Assembly (NCBI GenBank): GCA_030649205.1
Contig: JAUSGE010000044.1
Coordinates: forward strand, 1 to 48,497
DNA from: a bacterium
GTDB lineage: Bacteria; Patescibacteriota; Patescibacteriia; Patescibacteriales; GWC2-42-12
DNA length: 48,497 bases
Reading direction: 5' to 3'
Shown here: in pieces, positions 17,739 through 25,551 of the stretch
How positions within the stretch are numbered: the first letter of the stretch is position 1
Layout of the letters: each line of letters opens with the position of its first letter
The notes under the pieces: generated by a model
Told to the model about the DNA's origin: nothing
Database searches by the model: none
What the model saw: the letters and a program-made list of their open reading frames with translations, nothing else
Translations under genes and position numbers: made by a program

Positions 17739-18383
17739 ATGTACATAACTTGGCTGGGACAATCATGTTTTAAATTGCAGGATAAAATCGGCGCCGACGG
17801 CGTGACTTTGGTCACCGATCCGTACGGCGACGAGATCGGCCTGAAAATGCCGCGTTTTGAAGCCGACATCGTGACCGTGTCGCACGGCCATTCTGACCAC
17901 AATAATATCGGCGCCATCCGCGGCAATCCGTTTGTTATTGACACAGCCGGAGAGTATGATGTTAAAGGCGTGTTTATTGAAGGCGTGGCGTCTTGGCATG
18001 ACTCGGCTGACGGCCAAGAGCGGGGGAAAAATATTATTTATCGGATTGAAATGGAAGATATTTCCATTACTCATCTGGGCGATTTGGGGCATATTTTAGA
18101 CGCCAAGCAATTGGAAAAATTGGAAGGCACGGACATTTTGCTGATTCCGGTGGGCGGCAAATACACCATTAACGCGGCCAAGGCCGTGGAAGTGATTTCG
18201 CAGATTGAACCGCGGATTGTCATTCCCATGCATTACAAATTGCCTGGCCTTAAGGCCGAGGTTGACGGCGTGGAAAAATTTATTAAAGAATTGGGGCTGA
18301 AGCCGCGCCAGGAAGACAAGCTGAAAATTTCCAAAAAAGATCTGCCGCAGGAAGATATGGAATTGGTGGTGCTGGGATTGTAG
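17739..18383 (+). CDS. MBL-fold metal-dependent hydrolase
   Basis: The 214-residue protein has the metallo-beta-lactamase fold signature SHGHSDH at about residues 47-53 for dinuclear metal binding. It also has HLGDLGH near 110, IPVGGKYT near 137, and a C-terminal IPMHYK near 167. This pattern matches the short UPF0173-like or UlaG-like branch, whose substrates are largely unknown. The start ATG (MYITWLGQSCF) fits the family, in which WLGHxxF begins the first strand. No Shine-Dalgarno site is visible. A family D palindrome follows the stop and may end the transcript. Confidence 0.85.
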   Translation: MYITWLGQSCFKLQDKIGADGVTLVTDPYGDEIGLKMPRFEADIVTVSHGHSDHNNIGAIRGNPFVIDTAGEYDVKGVFIEGVASWHDSADGQERGKNIIYRIEMEDISITHLGDLGHILDAKQLEKLEGTDILLIPVGGKYTINAAKAVEVISQIEPRIVIPMHYKLPGLKAEVDGVEKFIKELGLKPRQEDKLKISKKDLPQEDMELVVLGL

Positions 18384-18400
18384 CTGTCTTAAATATTATT

Positions 18401-18433
18401 AGACACTCGGTGTCCATTGGACACCGAGTGTCT
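18401..18433. repeat. Family D palindrome, copy 1
   Basis: Perfect 15-bp inverted repeat, AGACACTCGGTGTCC-ATT- and its complement, followed by TTTATG. It lies after the MBL gene and could act as a terminator. Confidence 0.85.
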
Positions 18434-18447
18434 TTATGAAAAACCAC

Positions 18448-18476
18448 TTTACTTTTGTCTGTCTTTTTGCTACAAT
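18448..18476 (+). promoter_or_regulatory. Promoter of the 18503 gene and gyrA
   Basis: TTTACT at 18448-18453 and TACAAT at 18471-18476 are 17 bp apart, with TG at 18468-18469 giving an extended -10 element. Confidence 0.6.
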
Positions 18477-18502
18477 TCAGGCAGGTTTAAGCGCTATTTT
18501 TT

Positions 18503-18943
18503 ATGCCAAAAAGCAGGCGAAAAAACTTAAAAGTGAGAATTTTAGCTAAGCGAAAGGTGAAAGATCAGGCGCTGGAAAGCATCGCGGCTGATGCGCCTAA
18601 CCAGGAAAAAGTTGAGCGGGAGAAGCGGCTATTGATGCGGATTGGCGTTAGCTGTATTATGGCGGTTTTTTTTATCGCCTGGATGCTTAATTTAAAATAC
18701 CAGTTTAAAGCTAACGCCGGCAAGGGCGCTAAAGCCGATATTAACTGGAATCAAACCAAAGCGCAGTGGGATCAGGCCATGGCGCAGGTTAAACAGGGAA
18801 TTGCCGAAATAAAACAATTGCAAAAAACCGCGCTGAATAATCTGCCGAAAGAGCCGGAGTTGACCAGCCAGCAGATTAATTTGCTGAAAGGCAAGCTGAT
18901 AAACGAGGTGGCGACCGGGACGGCGAGCAGTAGTAAGAAATAA
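18503..18943 (+). CDS. Single-pass membrane protein, unknown function
   Basis: The 146-residue protein has a very basic N-terminus (SRRKNLKVRILAKRK), one membrane segment near 48-65 (IGVSCIMAVFFIAWML) and an extracytoplasmic C-terminal part predicted helical (about 80-125). I recognise no family. It lies directly upstream of gyrA, probably in the same transcript, with a family C repeat between them. Confidence 0.6.
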   Translation: MPKSRRKNLKVRILAKRKVKDQALESIAADAPNQEKVEREKRLLMRIGVSCIMAVFFIAWMLNLKYQFKANAGKGAKADINWNQTKAQWDQAMAQVKQGIAEIKQLQKTALNNLPKEPELTSQQINLLKGKLINEVATGTASSSKK

Positions 18944-18945
18944 TC

Positions 18946-18974
18946 TCTGGATTCCCGCCTGCGCGGGAATGACA
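18946..18974. repeat. Family C repeat, copy 3
   Basis: CTGGATTCCCGCCTGCGCGG followed by GAATGACA, ending about 10 bases before the gyrA start. Confidence 0.8.
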
Positions 18975-18984
18975 AATAGGATGT

Positions 18985-21555
18985 ATGCCGAAAAAAATAT
19001 TGAAAAAAAATAACGAGGATGAAGCCGTCGCCGAGCAGCCGGTTGAACAGGGAAAAAATGGCGTCGGAACTATTCCCAATCAAATCGTCTTAAAAAAAGA
19101 AATGACCGCTTACGGCATGATTGAACCCCAGCCGATAAACGACGAGATGCGCAAGTCTTATTTGGACTATGCCATGAGCGTGATCGTGTCTCGCGCTCTG
19201 CCGGACGTGCGCGACGGGCTCAAACCGGTGCATCGCCGGATTCTTTACGCCATGTGGAGCATCGGCTTGCGCGCCGGCGGCAAGTTCAGAAAATCCGCCA
19301 CCGTGGTTGGAGAAGTTTTGGGTAAATACCATCCGCATGGCGACACCGCGGTTTATGATTCCATGGTCAGAATGGCCCAGGATTTTTCCATGCGCTACAT
19401 GCTGGTGCGCGGCCAAGGCAATTTCGGCTCCATGGACGGCGACTCCGCGGCCGCCATGAGATATACGGAAGCCAAATTGTCGCCTATCTCCGAAGAGCTG
19501 TTATTTGACATTGAAAAAAACACGGTTAATTTCGTACCTAATTTTGACGGCTCGCACCAAGAGCCGCTGGTTATGCCGGCCAAGCTGCCCAACTTGCTGT
19601 TAAACGGCACCATGGGCATTGCCGTGGGCATGGCGACTAATATTCCGCCGCATAATTTAAAAGAATTAGTGGGCGCGATCGCTCATTTACTGGATAATCC
19701 GGAAGCCACGGTTGAAGATTTGATGCGATTCGTCAAGGGGCCGGATTTTCCCACCGGCGGCGTAATTTATAATCAGAAAGACATTTTGCAGGCCTACGCT
19801 ACGGGCAAAGGCGGCATTGTGATGCGCGGCGCGGCCGAGGTGGTGGAAAATAAAAGCGGCTTGTTTCAAATTATAATTTCCGAAATTCCCTATCAAGTCA
19901 ATAAGGCGACGCTTGTAGAAAAAATTGCGGATTTGGTCAAAGAAAAAAAGCTGGAAGGCATAAAAGACTTGCGCGACGAGTCGGACAAGGACGGCGTGCG
20001 CGTGGTGGTTGACCTGAAAAAAGACGCTTATCCCAAAAAGATTTTAAACAGTTTATTCAAAATGACGCAATTGCAGGAAACTTTTCACGTCAATATGCTC
20101 GCCTTGATTGACGGCATCCAGCCTAAAGTTTTGACGCTGAAGATGGTGCTTGAAGAATACATCAAGCACCGCGTGGAGGTGGTCAAGCGCCGCACGCAAT
20201 ACGATTTGGACAAGGCGCGGGAGCGGGCGCATATTTTAGAAGGACTGATGATCGCCCTGAATAACATTGACGCGGTGATTAAAGTGATAAAAGCTTCTAA
20301 AGATAAGGAAGTGGCCAGGATAAATTTGATGAAAAAATTCAAGCTGACCGAGCGGCAAGCCGCGGCGATTTTAGACATGCGCCTGGCCACGCTGGCCAAC
20401 CTGGAAAAATTGAAGATTGAAAATGAATTAAAAGAAAAGCGCGCCCTGATAAAAGAGCTGGAGTCAATTTTAAAATCAACGGTTAAAATCAGAAGCATTA
20501 TTAAAAAAGAAATCAGCGATCTGTCGGAAAAATTCGGCGATGAACGCCGGACCAAAGTTATGGCGCACGGGGTTAAGGAATTTTCCACCGAAGATTTGGT
20601 GCCGAATGAAGAGGCGGTGGTGATGATGACCCGCGACGGCTACATTAAGCGCACGACGCCGGATACGTTCAAGGTGCAGGGCCGCGGCGGCAAAGGCGTC
20701 ATCGGCTTAACCACCAAAGAAGAAGATATGGTGGAATTTATGTTTGCCGTTATGGCCCATGATGATATATTATTTTTTACCACCAAGGGGCGGGTCTTTC
20801 AGCTTAAAGCTTATGAAATTCCGCAGGCGCAGAGAACCGCCAAGGGCACGCCGATCGTTAATTTCCTGCAGTTGTCCGGCGGAGAAAAAATAACGTCTAT
20901 CTTGCCGCTGGATAAATTAGCCAAGAGCAAATATTTATTTTTTGCCACGGAAAAAGGCTTGGTGAAAAAAGTGGAGATCAACGCTTTTGACAATGTCAGG
21001 CGCTCGGGGCTGATGGCCATTAAAATCAAAGATGATGATAAATTGATTTGGGCCAAGCCGACTGACGGCGCTGATCATATTGAACTGGTGACGGCTGAAG
21101 GCCAGGCCATCAGATTTAAAGAAACCGACGTGCGGGACATGGGGCGGAACGCGGCCGGCGTGCGCGGCATCAGGCTGAAAAGGCAGGACGACGCGGTGGT
21201 GGGCATGGGAGTGATCAAAAATGATAAAGAAAAAATCAAGAAATATCAGCTCCTGGCCATCGCCGCCAAAGGTTTTGGCAAGCGCACGCCCATTGGCTTG
21301 TATAAAGTTCAGGGCCGCGGCGGTTCGGGCATTAAGACGTCCAAGGTGACGGCTAAGACCGGTAGATTAATCAGCGCTTTTATCGTTAACGCCGAAACCA
21401 TGGGGGAAAAAGATTTGATTATTATTTCGGAAAAAGGCCAGGTCATCAGGCTGCCGTTTAAAGCGGTTAATCAGCTGGGCCGCGACACGCAGGGCGTCAG
21501 GCTGATGCGCTTTAAGGAAGAATCGGACCAGGTGGCTTGTGTGACCTGGGTGTAG
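18985..21555 (+). CDS. gyrA: DNA gyrase subunit A
   Basis: The 856-residue protein has the winged-helix/tower core beginning near residue 45 ([20 protein letters not shown]). The active-site tyrosine is Y160 in AMRYTEA. The quinolone-determining region [13 protein letters not shown] has Thr at the position of E. coli Ser83 and keeps the Asp. The C-terminal beta-pinwheel has the GyrA box QGRGGKG near 570, which distinguishes gyrase from ParC, and a second QGRGGSG near 780. An extra charged N-terminal stretch of about 40 residues precedes the core. With GyrB (not in the window) it introduces negative supercoils. AGGA lies 7-10 bases before the ATG, so ribosome binding is weak. Structured element copy 2 begins directly after the stop. 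Confidence 0.96.
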   Translation: MPKKILKKNNEDEAVAEQPVEQGKNGVGTIPNQIVLKKEMTAYGMIEPQPINDEMRKSYLDYAMSVIVSRALPDVRDGLKPVHRRILYAMWSIGLRAGGKFRKSATVVGEVLGKYHPHGDTAVYDSMVRMAQDFSMRYMLVRGQGNFGSMDGDSAAAMRYTEAKLSPISEELLFDIEKNTVNFVPNFDGSHQEPLVMPAKLPNLLLNGTMGIAVGMATNIPPHNLKELVGAIAHLLDNPEATVEDLMRFVKGPDFPTGGVIYNQKDILQAYATGKGGIVMRGAAEVVENKSGLFQIIISEIPYQVNKATLVEKIADLVKEKKLEGIKDLRDESDKDGVRVVVDLKKDAYPKKILNSLFKMTQLQETFHVNMLALIDGIQPKVLTLKMVLEEYIKHRVEVVKRRTQYDLDKARERAHILEGLMIALNNIDAVIKVIKASKDKEVARINLMKKFKLTERQAAAILDMRLATLANLEKLKIENELKEKRALIKELESILKSTVKIRSIIKKEISDLSEKFGDERRTKVMAHGVKEFSTEDLVPNEEAVVMMTRDGYIKRTTPDTFKVQGRGGKGVIGLTTKEEDMVEFMFAVMAHDDILFFTTKGRVFQLKAYEIPQAQRTAKGTPIVNFLQLSGGEKITSILPLDKLAKSKYLFFATEKGLVKKVEINAFDNVRRSGLMAIKIKDDDKLIWAKPTDGADHIELVTAEGQAIRFKETDVRDMGRNAAGVRGIRLKRQDDAVVGMGVIKNDKEKIKKYQLLAIAAKGFGKRTPIGLYKVQGRGGSGIKTSKVTAKTGRLISAFIVNAETMGEKDLIIISEKGQVIRLPFKAVNQLGRDTQGVRLMRFKEESDQVACVTWV

Positions 21556-21557
21556 GC

Positions 21558-21696
21558 GCTTTTTGGGGAAATTATTTTCCCTGCTTAGATAAAATTTGGG
21601 CGTTTTTTACAAAAAATTAAAAGGTAAAAAAAGTAATTTTTTGTAAAAAATCGCTACAATTTTATATGCGCATTAAAAGTAATTTCCCCAAAAAGC
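21558..21696. ncRNA. Structured intergenic element, copy 2
   Basis: The outer arms at 21558-21574 and 21680-21696 are a perfect 17-bp inverted repeat (GCTTTTTGGGGAAATTA and its complement). Conserved CCTGCTTAG is at 21580-21588 and CTACAATTT-TA-TATGCGC at 21654-21671. ATAAAATT pairs with AATTTTAT. An apical helix pairs TTTTTTACAAAAAATTA with its near-complement. Relative to copy 1 all three helices changed on both sides while the cores stayed. It fills the space between gyrA and the ferredoxin gene. Confidence 0.6.
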
Positions 21697-21711
21697 TAAA
21701 ATATTAAATTT

Positions 21712-21888
21712 ATGAGCATAAAAGTCAATAACGATCTCTGCATCGGCTGCGGCACCTGCGAAGCGCTGTGCCCGGCGGTTTTTAGAATGAACGCCGAAGG
21801 CAAGGTGGACATTATCAGCCAGACCGATGTGGAATGCGCCAAGAACGCGGCCGAATCCTGCCCGACGCAGGCGATTGAGGTAAAGTAG
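21712..21888 (+). CDS. Small 4Fe-4S ferredoxin
   Basis: The 58-residue protein starts at the ATG at 21712 (MSIKVNNDLC). It has C10-x2-C13-x2-C16-x3-C20P and, near the end, C47 and C53P in SCPTQAIEV. Three N-terminal cysteines plus the last one fit a single 4Fe-4S cluster like that of Thermotoga or Bacillus ferredoxins. The remaining pair may form a disulfide. It is a soluble electron carrier with no obvious redox partner in the window. The preceding 130 bases are structured element copy 2, which would be its leader if both are on one transcript. A terminator follows. Confidence 0.88.
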   Translation: MSIKVNNDLCIGCGTCEALCPAVFRMNAEGKVDIISQTDVECAKNAAESCPTQAIEVK

Positions 21889-21903
21889 TGAACTATAAAT
21901 TAT

Positions 21904-21936
21904 GAAAACAGCTCATTTCAGAGTGGGTTGTTTTTT
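21904..21936 (+). terminator. Ferredoxin terminator
   Basis: AACAGCTCA pairs with TGGGTTGTT (two G-U pairs) across an 8-base loop, extended by A/T pairs, and followed by a T-run ending at 21936. Confidence 0.65.
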
Positions 21937-21965
21937 GTTGGGGAAATGATAGAATGTCACATAAT

Positions 21966-22018
21966 GTCATTGCGAGCCGCGTTCCGCCAGCCGGCGGAAG
22001 CGGCGAAGCAATCTCACA
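21966..22018. repeat. Family B repeat, copy 4 (longer variant)
   Basis: TCATTGCGAGCCGCG at left and GCGAAGCAATCTCAC at right, enclosing a CCGCCAGCCGGCGG palindrome. Confidence 0.75.
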
Positions 22019-22048
22019 AACAATAAATTTTGCCTGAACTTTCCATTC

Positions 22049-22086
22049 GTGAGATTGCTTCGCTCCTTCCGGTCGCTCGCAATGAC
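22049..22086. repeat. Family B repeat, copy 5
   Basis: CGTGAGATTGCTTCGCTCCT to TCGCTCGCAATGAC, inverted relative to copy 4. It is open in the uvrC frame and could cause a false N-terminal extension. Confidence 0.8.
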
Positions 22087-22098
22087 GGAAAAAAAATT

Positions 22099-23448
22099 AT
22101 GAATTTGGATGACATAAAAAAATTAAACATTCCCGCTTCTCCCGGCTCTTACCAGTTCTATAAAGCCAAGGGTGAAATCATTTATATCGGCAAGGCGGCT
22201 AATTTGAAAAGCCGCGTCATGTCGTATTGGCAAAAAAGCGCCGATCACGCTCCGGCCAAGGATAAGATGATGGGAGAAATGGCAAAGGTTAAATGGATTA
22301 CGACCGACAGCGAGATTGAAGCCTTGCTGTTAGAAGCTAACCTGGTGAAAAAGCATCAGCCGCGGTATAACGTGCTCCTGCGCGACGATAAGCGATTCGC
22401 GTACCTGAAAATTTCTTTGGCTGATGAAATACCGAGCGTGTACATTACGAGGATTATTGACAAGAGCGGCAAATATTTCGGCCCGTTCACATCAGCCTTG
22501 GCGGTCAGGCAGACTCTAAAAGCCATCAGAAAAATTTTTCCTTACTGCGCCATGAGAAAACATCAGCCGCGGCCGTGTTTCCATTACCAAATCGGCTTGT
22601 GCCTGGGCATTTGCGGCGGTAAAATCAGCCGGCAGGAATATTTAAAAAAAGTGATTAAGCCGCTCGTGCTGTTTTTGGAGGGGAAAAAGAAGAGCATAAT
22701 TAAGAAGTTAGAAGTGAGAATTAAAAAACTAGAAACAGAAAACAGACGGCAGAAAACAGACGGCAGGAATGATGAGCTGATGAAGTTAAAATATGAGTTA
22801 GCTAATATGCGGCAGGTTTTGGACAGCGCGCGAGTTTTAAGCGTGGGCGAGAAGTACGCCAACGACGTGGTGGAGCTGGCCAAATTGCTGGGTTTGCCCA
22901 AAGCGCCACAGAGGATAGAAGGCTATGATATCGCCAATATTTTCGGCCGCTCGGCCGTTGGCTCTATGGCCGTGTTTTCCGGCGGCGAGGCCAATAAAAA
23001 TGAATATCGGAAATTTAAAATCAGAATCGGGCAGGGACAGGCCAATGATGTTGGCATGCTGGGTGAAATATTGGAGAGGAGATTTAAACATAGCATTGCC
23101 TCTGATATGCCAGTTAACCCCTCGGCGCCCCCCTTTAAAAGGGGGGTAGGAGGGTTATGGCCTCTACCTGATTTGATCGTGGTTGACGGCGGTAAAGCGC
23201 AGTTGAACGCGGTGTTAAGAGTGTTGAAGCGGTATAAATTAAATATTTCAGTTATTGGAATTTCCAAGGGCCAAGGCCTGCGCTCGGCCGCGGCGCCTGA
23301 TAGATTATTTTTTCCCGGCCAGGCTAAGCCCCTGGAATTGCCTTTGGCTTCGCCAGCCTTGCATCTCATCAAGCGCGTGCGCGACGAAGCGCACCGCTTT
23401 GCTACCGCCTACCATCGCCGGTTAAGAAGCCGAAGGGCTTTGGCTTGA
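22099..23448 (+). CDS. uvrC: Excinuclease ABC subunit C, short form
   Basis: The N-terminal GIY-YIG nuclease (PGSYQFY and IIYIGKAANLKSR, about 12-90) is intact. The four-cysteine motif (CAMRKHQPRPCFHYQIGLC, then GIC) near 155-178 could hold an Fe-S cluster. The RNase H-like nuclease keeps D277 (GYDIANIFG), D363 (VVDGG) and H432 (EAHRF). The protein ends at residue 449, just after that histidine, so the helix-hairpin-helix region usual at the C-terminus is missing. The UVR segment (about 200-245) is altered by a low-complexity KLE/QKTDGR insertion. A family A repeat is translated near residue 340. I start at the ATG at 22099. The 23 codons upstream are translated family B repeat. Confidence 0.92.
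   Translation: MNLDDIKKLNIPASPGSYQFYKAKGEIIYIGKAANLKSRVMSYWQKSADHAPAKDKMMGEMAKVKWITTDSEIEALLLEANLVKKHQPRYNVLLRDDKRFAYLKISLADEIPSVYITRIIDKSGKYFGPFTSALAVRQTLKAIRKIFPYCAMRKHQPRPCFHYQIGLCLGICGGKISRQEYLKKVIKPLVLFLEGKKKSIIKKLEVRIKKLETENRRQKTDGRNDELMKLKYELANMRQVLDSARVLSVGEKYANDVVELAKLLGLPKAPQRIEGYDIANIFGRSAVGSMAVFSGGEANKNEYRKFKIRIGQGQANDVGMLGEILERRFKHSIASDMPVNPSAPPFKRGVGGLWPLPDLIVVDGGKAQLNAVLRVLKRYKLNISVIGISKGQGLRSAAAPDRLFFPGQAKPLELPLASPALHLIKRVRDEAHRFATAYHRRLRSRRALA
23113..23157. repeat. Family A palindrome, copy 4
   Basis: GCCCCCCTTTAAAAGGGGGG core with a longer right arm (TAGGAGGGTTA). Translated NPSAPPFKRGVGG within UvrC. Confidence 0.8.
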
Positions 23449-23472
23449 CGATTTTATTGTTTGTGTTATTGT
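23445..23472 (+). promoter_or_regulatory. Promoter of the TrpR/YerC-like gene
   Basis: TTGACG at 23445-23450 overlaps the uvrC stop. TATTGT at 23467-23472 follows at 16 bp and is preceded by TGT (extended -10). Confidence 0.55.
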
Positions 23473-23506
23473 GTTAGTAAAGTGAGACATAGTAAATTAA
23501 TTTAAA

Positions 23507-23827
23507 ATGAAAAAATTTAAGTTTGATAAACAGACCGATAATTTATTTGGGGCGATTATTAGCCTAAAAACCGTTAAAGAAGCGGAGATGTTTTTTCGCG
23601 ACCTGTGTACGATTGATGAAATCAAGGAAATGAGCGACCGCTGGCAGATCGCGCGGCTGATAGATCTGGGCTGGCCGTACCGGAAAATTTCCGAAAAACT
23701 GCGGGTCAGTACGACGACCGTGGCGCGCGTGGCCTTATGGCTGAATAACGGCGAGGGCGGCTACCGCCTGATTTTGGGCCGCTTGCCCAAAGAGCATGGT
23801 TTGTTTCCTATTTTTAAGAGGCGCTGA
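23507..23827 (+). CDS. TrpR/YerC-family DNA-binding protein
   Basis: The 106-residue protein matches the YerC/YecD branch of TrpR-like proteins: FFRDLCTIDEIKEMSDRWQIARLI, then a helix-turn-helix (WPYRKISEKLRVSTTTVARVALWL, about residues 62-86) and the GGYRLILGRL tail. It should be a dimeric sequence-specific repressor in the cytoplasm. No tryptophan genes are near, and the ligand of the YerC branch is not known. It has its own promoter and terminator, so it is a single-gene unit. No Shine-Dalgarno site is visible. Confidence 0.88.
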   Translation: MKKFKFDKQTDNLFGAIISLKTVKEAEMFFRDLCTIDEIKEMSDRWQIARLIDLGWPYRKISEKLRVSTTTVARVALWLNNGEGGYRLILGRLPKEHGLFPIFKRR

Positions 23828-23857
23828 ATTTTGTTTGCCTATTTTACATAAATTCAG

Positions 23858-23884
23858 CCCTTCTTGAAAACAGGAGGGTTTTTT
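23858..23884 (+). terminator. Terminator of the TrpR/YerC-like gene
   Basis: CCCTTCT (23858-23864) pairs with AGGAGGG (23872-23878) with one G-U pair, followed by TTTTTT. Confidence 0.8.
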
Positions 23885-23913
23885 AGATCATTAAAATATA
23901 GTTTTTTATCATT

Positions 23914-23943
23914 TTCTGCCCGGCTTTAGCCGGCGTTAAAATT
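23914..23943. repeat. Family E palindrome, single copy
   Basis: TTTCTGCCCGGCTTTAGCCG followed by GCGTTAAA. It lies in the leader of the three-gene unknown operon, ending beside its Shine-Dalgarno site. Confidence 0.75.
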
Positions 23944-23955
23944 AAAGGAGAAAAA

Positions 23956-24354
23956 ATGAGTTCATATCAGATCGATACGGATAAAAATCGTCTAATGTCG
24001 TATCACCGAAGACTCTTTGAGAAGGTGGATGATCTCTGCAAAGAGATAGGGCGGCAGTTTGACGACTATTTGAAGTGGCGAGTCAGCAGAGAAGGGAAAT
24101 TTATTCTGATGCTGAACGATCAGGAATTCCCGTGGGAAGACGTGCCCTACGTATTTTATAGGTGGCACGAAAGACCAGTACCTCACATAGTTTTTGACCC
24201 CTCTGAAAGCCCGGAGAAGCAGAAATCAGCAGGTTTTTTTCTGAGGGAAGACATTGAAGCGGCCGAAGAGTTTATTGAGGCTGTGAGCCACCAAAAGATG
24301 GAGAGGCCGTATGAGGTTAAAAGGTGGCTGGAGCGGCGGAAAGTAAAAACATGA
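23956..24354 (+). CDS. Unknown protein, first gene of a strongly translated operon
   Basis: The 132-residue protein is soluble, acidic and helix-rich. Features include many aromatic residues in PWEDVPYVFYRWHERPVP near residues 55-72 and a basic C-terminus (RWLERRKVKT). I recognise no family. AAAGGAG at 23944-23950 gives a strong ribosome binding site, unlike the neighbouring housekeeping genes. The next gene starts 18 bases after its stop. Confidence 0.65.
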   Translation: MSSYQIDTDKNRLMSYHRRLFEKVDDLCKEIGRQFDDYLKWRVSREGKFILMLNDQEFPWEDVPYVFYRWHERPVPHIVFDPSESPEKQKSAGFFLREDIEAAEEFIEAVSHQKMERPYEVKRWLERRKVKT

Positions 24355-24372
24355 TTTTAGGAGGGAAAAAAT

Positions 24373-24750
24373 TTGGAGTATAAAGGAACTGAGCTGAGAG
24401 AGCTAATCAATAAGTTGCTTATCTTCCTGAACCAATTGGAAAAGGAGGAGAGCATTCTTAAGGCAACTTTGACGGCAGAGTATAAAAAACTTCAAGGCAC
24501 TGGTTTGCCGGAAAAGGAATTTCTGGCGCCGAGAGAAAAGGCAGATAATCTGAAGGCTGTTAGCGATATGGCAGGGGTAGTCAACAGCCTGGTTATAAAT
24601 CTGCATTATAGCTCCATAAAATATGTGGTAGTTTTGGGGCTATTGAGAAGATTAGCCGAGTTGGCTAGCGCCTCGGGTCGCGGTATGCCTGATTTTCTGG
24701 TTAGCGCGGAGGAAAGAGTAGCAGAGATTGTAAAAATATCTCTGCATTAA
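24373..24750 (+). CDS. Unknown helical protein, second gene of the operon
   Basis: The 125-residue protein is predicted all-helical, with leucine-rich segments (ELRELINKLLIFLNQLEKEE near 7-27) and a C-terminal pair of helices (about 68-120). No membrane segment is clear. The start is TTG, supported by AGGAGGG at 24359-24365 with 7-base spacing. There is no earlier in-frame ATG with a site. Function unknown. Confidence 0.65.
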   Translation: MEYKGTELRELINKLLIFLNQLEKEESILKATLTAEYKKLQGTGLPEKEFLAPREKADNLKAVSDMAGVVNSLVINLHYSSIKYVVVLGLLRRLAELASASGRGMPDFLVSAEERVAEIVKISLH

Positions 24751-24775
24751 ACAAAAAAGGAAAGGAGAAAATTAA

Positions 24776-25120
24776 GTGTTAAATGAAGAATTGAACTTTG
24801 AAAAAAATGATTTGAAGATTCTCAAGGGTTATTACGGACGGCAGTTTGGCGTGGTTTGTGTCGTAAGGCAGGCAATCGTCGGCAAAGCAAAATTAAAGGG
24901 TAATTTAAAAATACCGATTGAAAAGATACCAGATTATGGACGACCCGACAAGGAGGAGGTAGAGTCATTAAAAAACAACAGGAGCCGAATCATTTTTTGG
25001 ATAATGAAAGCTCTGGAGGTGGAATCACTCCTTGATGCCCTTGTCGGCCGAGAAAACCGGCCGGGACGACCCAAGGAGGTGGAACAAATATTAGCCGCGA
25101 TCAGGACTGATCCGGCGTAA
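24776..25120 (+). CDS. Unknown protein, third gene of the operon
   Basis: The 114-residue protein starts at GTG with AAAGGAG upstream. Sequence features include RQFGVVCVVRQAIVGKAKLKG near 22-42 and a Gly/Pro/Arg-rich GRENRPGRPKEVEQ near 90-104. Neither identifies a family. A strong terminator follows 20 bases later, closing the operon. Confidence 0.65.
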   Translation: MLNEELNFEKNDLKILKGYYGRQFGVVCVVRQAIVGKAKLKGNLKIPIEKIPDYGRPDKEEVESLKNNRSRIIFWIMKALEVESLLDALVGRENRPGRPKEVEQILAAIRTDPA

Positions 25121-25140
25121 ATTAGTTTATTGAACATTGA

Positions 25141-25183
25141 AAAGGGGTAAAACTGTAATAGTTTTACCCCTTTATTTTATTTT
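25141..25183. terminator. Strong, probably bidirectional terminator
   Basis: AAAGGGGTAAAACT and AGTTTTACCCCTTT form a perfect 14-bp stem with the loop GTAAT. A/T-rich tails on both sides allow it to serve the plus-strand operon and the minus-strand gene at 25182. Confidence 0.85.
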
Positions 25184-25391
25184 AAAAACTGGCCAGCAGA
25201 TTTTTTTGCTCCAGACGGTAATCATCAAAGCGATCGTCCATAAGATCGCCTAGCCATGCCCAGAACGAAGCGTCCGGCGGAATGTTATTGTCCTCGCACA
25301 CGGCTCGGTAGATAATATGAGCCACTAGCCATGTGAGCAGGGATACCGGGCCGATTGTAAAGAACAGAATAGTAAATTGAAAAACAGTCAT
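25182..25391 (-). CDS. Small single-pass membrane protein, unknown
   Basis: The 69-residue protein begins MTVFQFTILFFTIGPVSLL, with one membrane segment at about 5-27. It has an acidic C-terminal part (SFWAWLGDLMDDRFDDYRLE) facing the cytoplasm or outside. The frame opens 15 codons earlier, but AAAGGAGG at 25399-25406 lies exactly 7 bases before this ATG, so I choose it. Function unknown. Confidence 0.65.
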   Translation of the reverse strand: MTVFQFTILFFTIGPVSLLTWLVAHIIYRAVCEDNNIPPDASFWAWLGDLMDDRFDDYRLEQKNLLASF

Positions 25392-25505
25392 TTTAAATCC
25401 TCCTTTTGTTTTTTTGTTGGTGTATAAAGCCATCATGGCTCCATAGGGCTAAAGCCATTATGGAGACAAACAAAGACAGAAAAATGATTTTTTCCAGCCC
25501 GTTGT

Positions 25506-25544
25506 TTGTGAGATTGCTTCGCTCCCTTCGGTCGCTCGCAATGA
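25506..25544. repeat. Family B repeat, copy 6
   Basis: TGTGAGATTGCTTCGCTCCC to TCGCTCGCAATGACA. It lies 7 bases beyond the uvrB stop codon, where a UVR-coding region would be expected. Confidence 0.8.
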
Positions 25545-25551
25545 CAAAAAA

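Noticed and set aside
19327-19360. Quinolone-resistance change in GyrA
   Set aside because: Thr at the E. coli Ser83 position is the wild-type residue in some bacteria, and the Asp is kept. Not evidence of resistance.
22030-22098. Upstream extension of uvrC from a TTG
   Set aside because: The 23 codons are translated family B repeat (REIASLLPVARND). UvrC proteins begin near the ATG at 22099.
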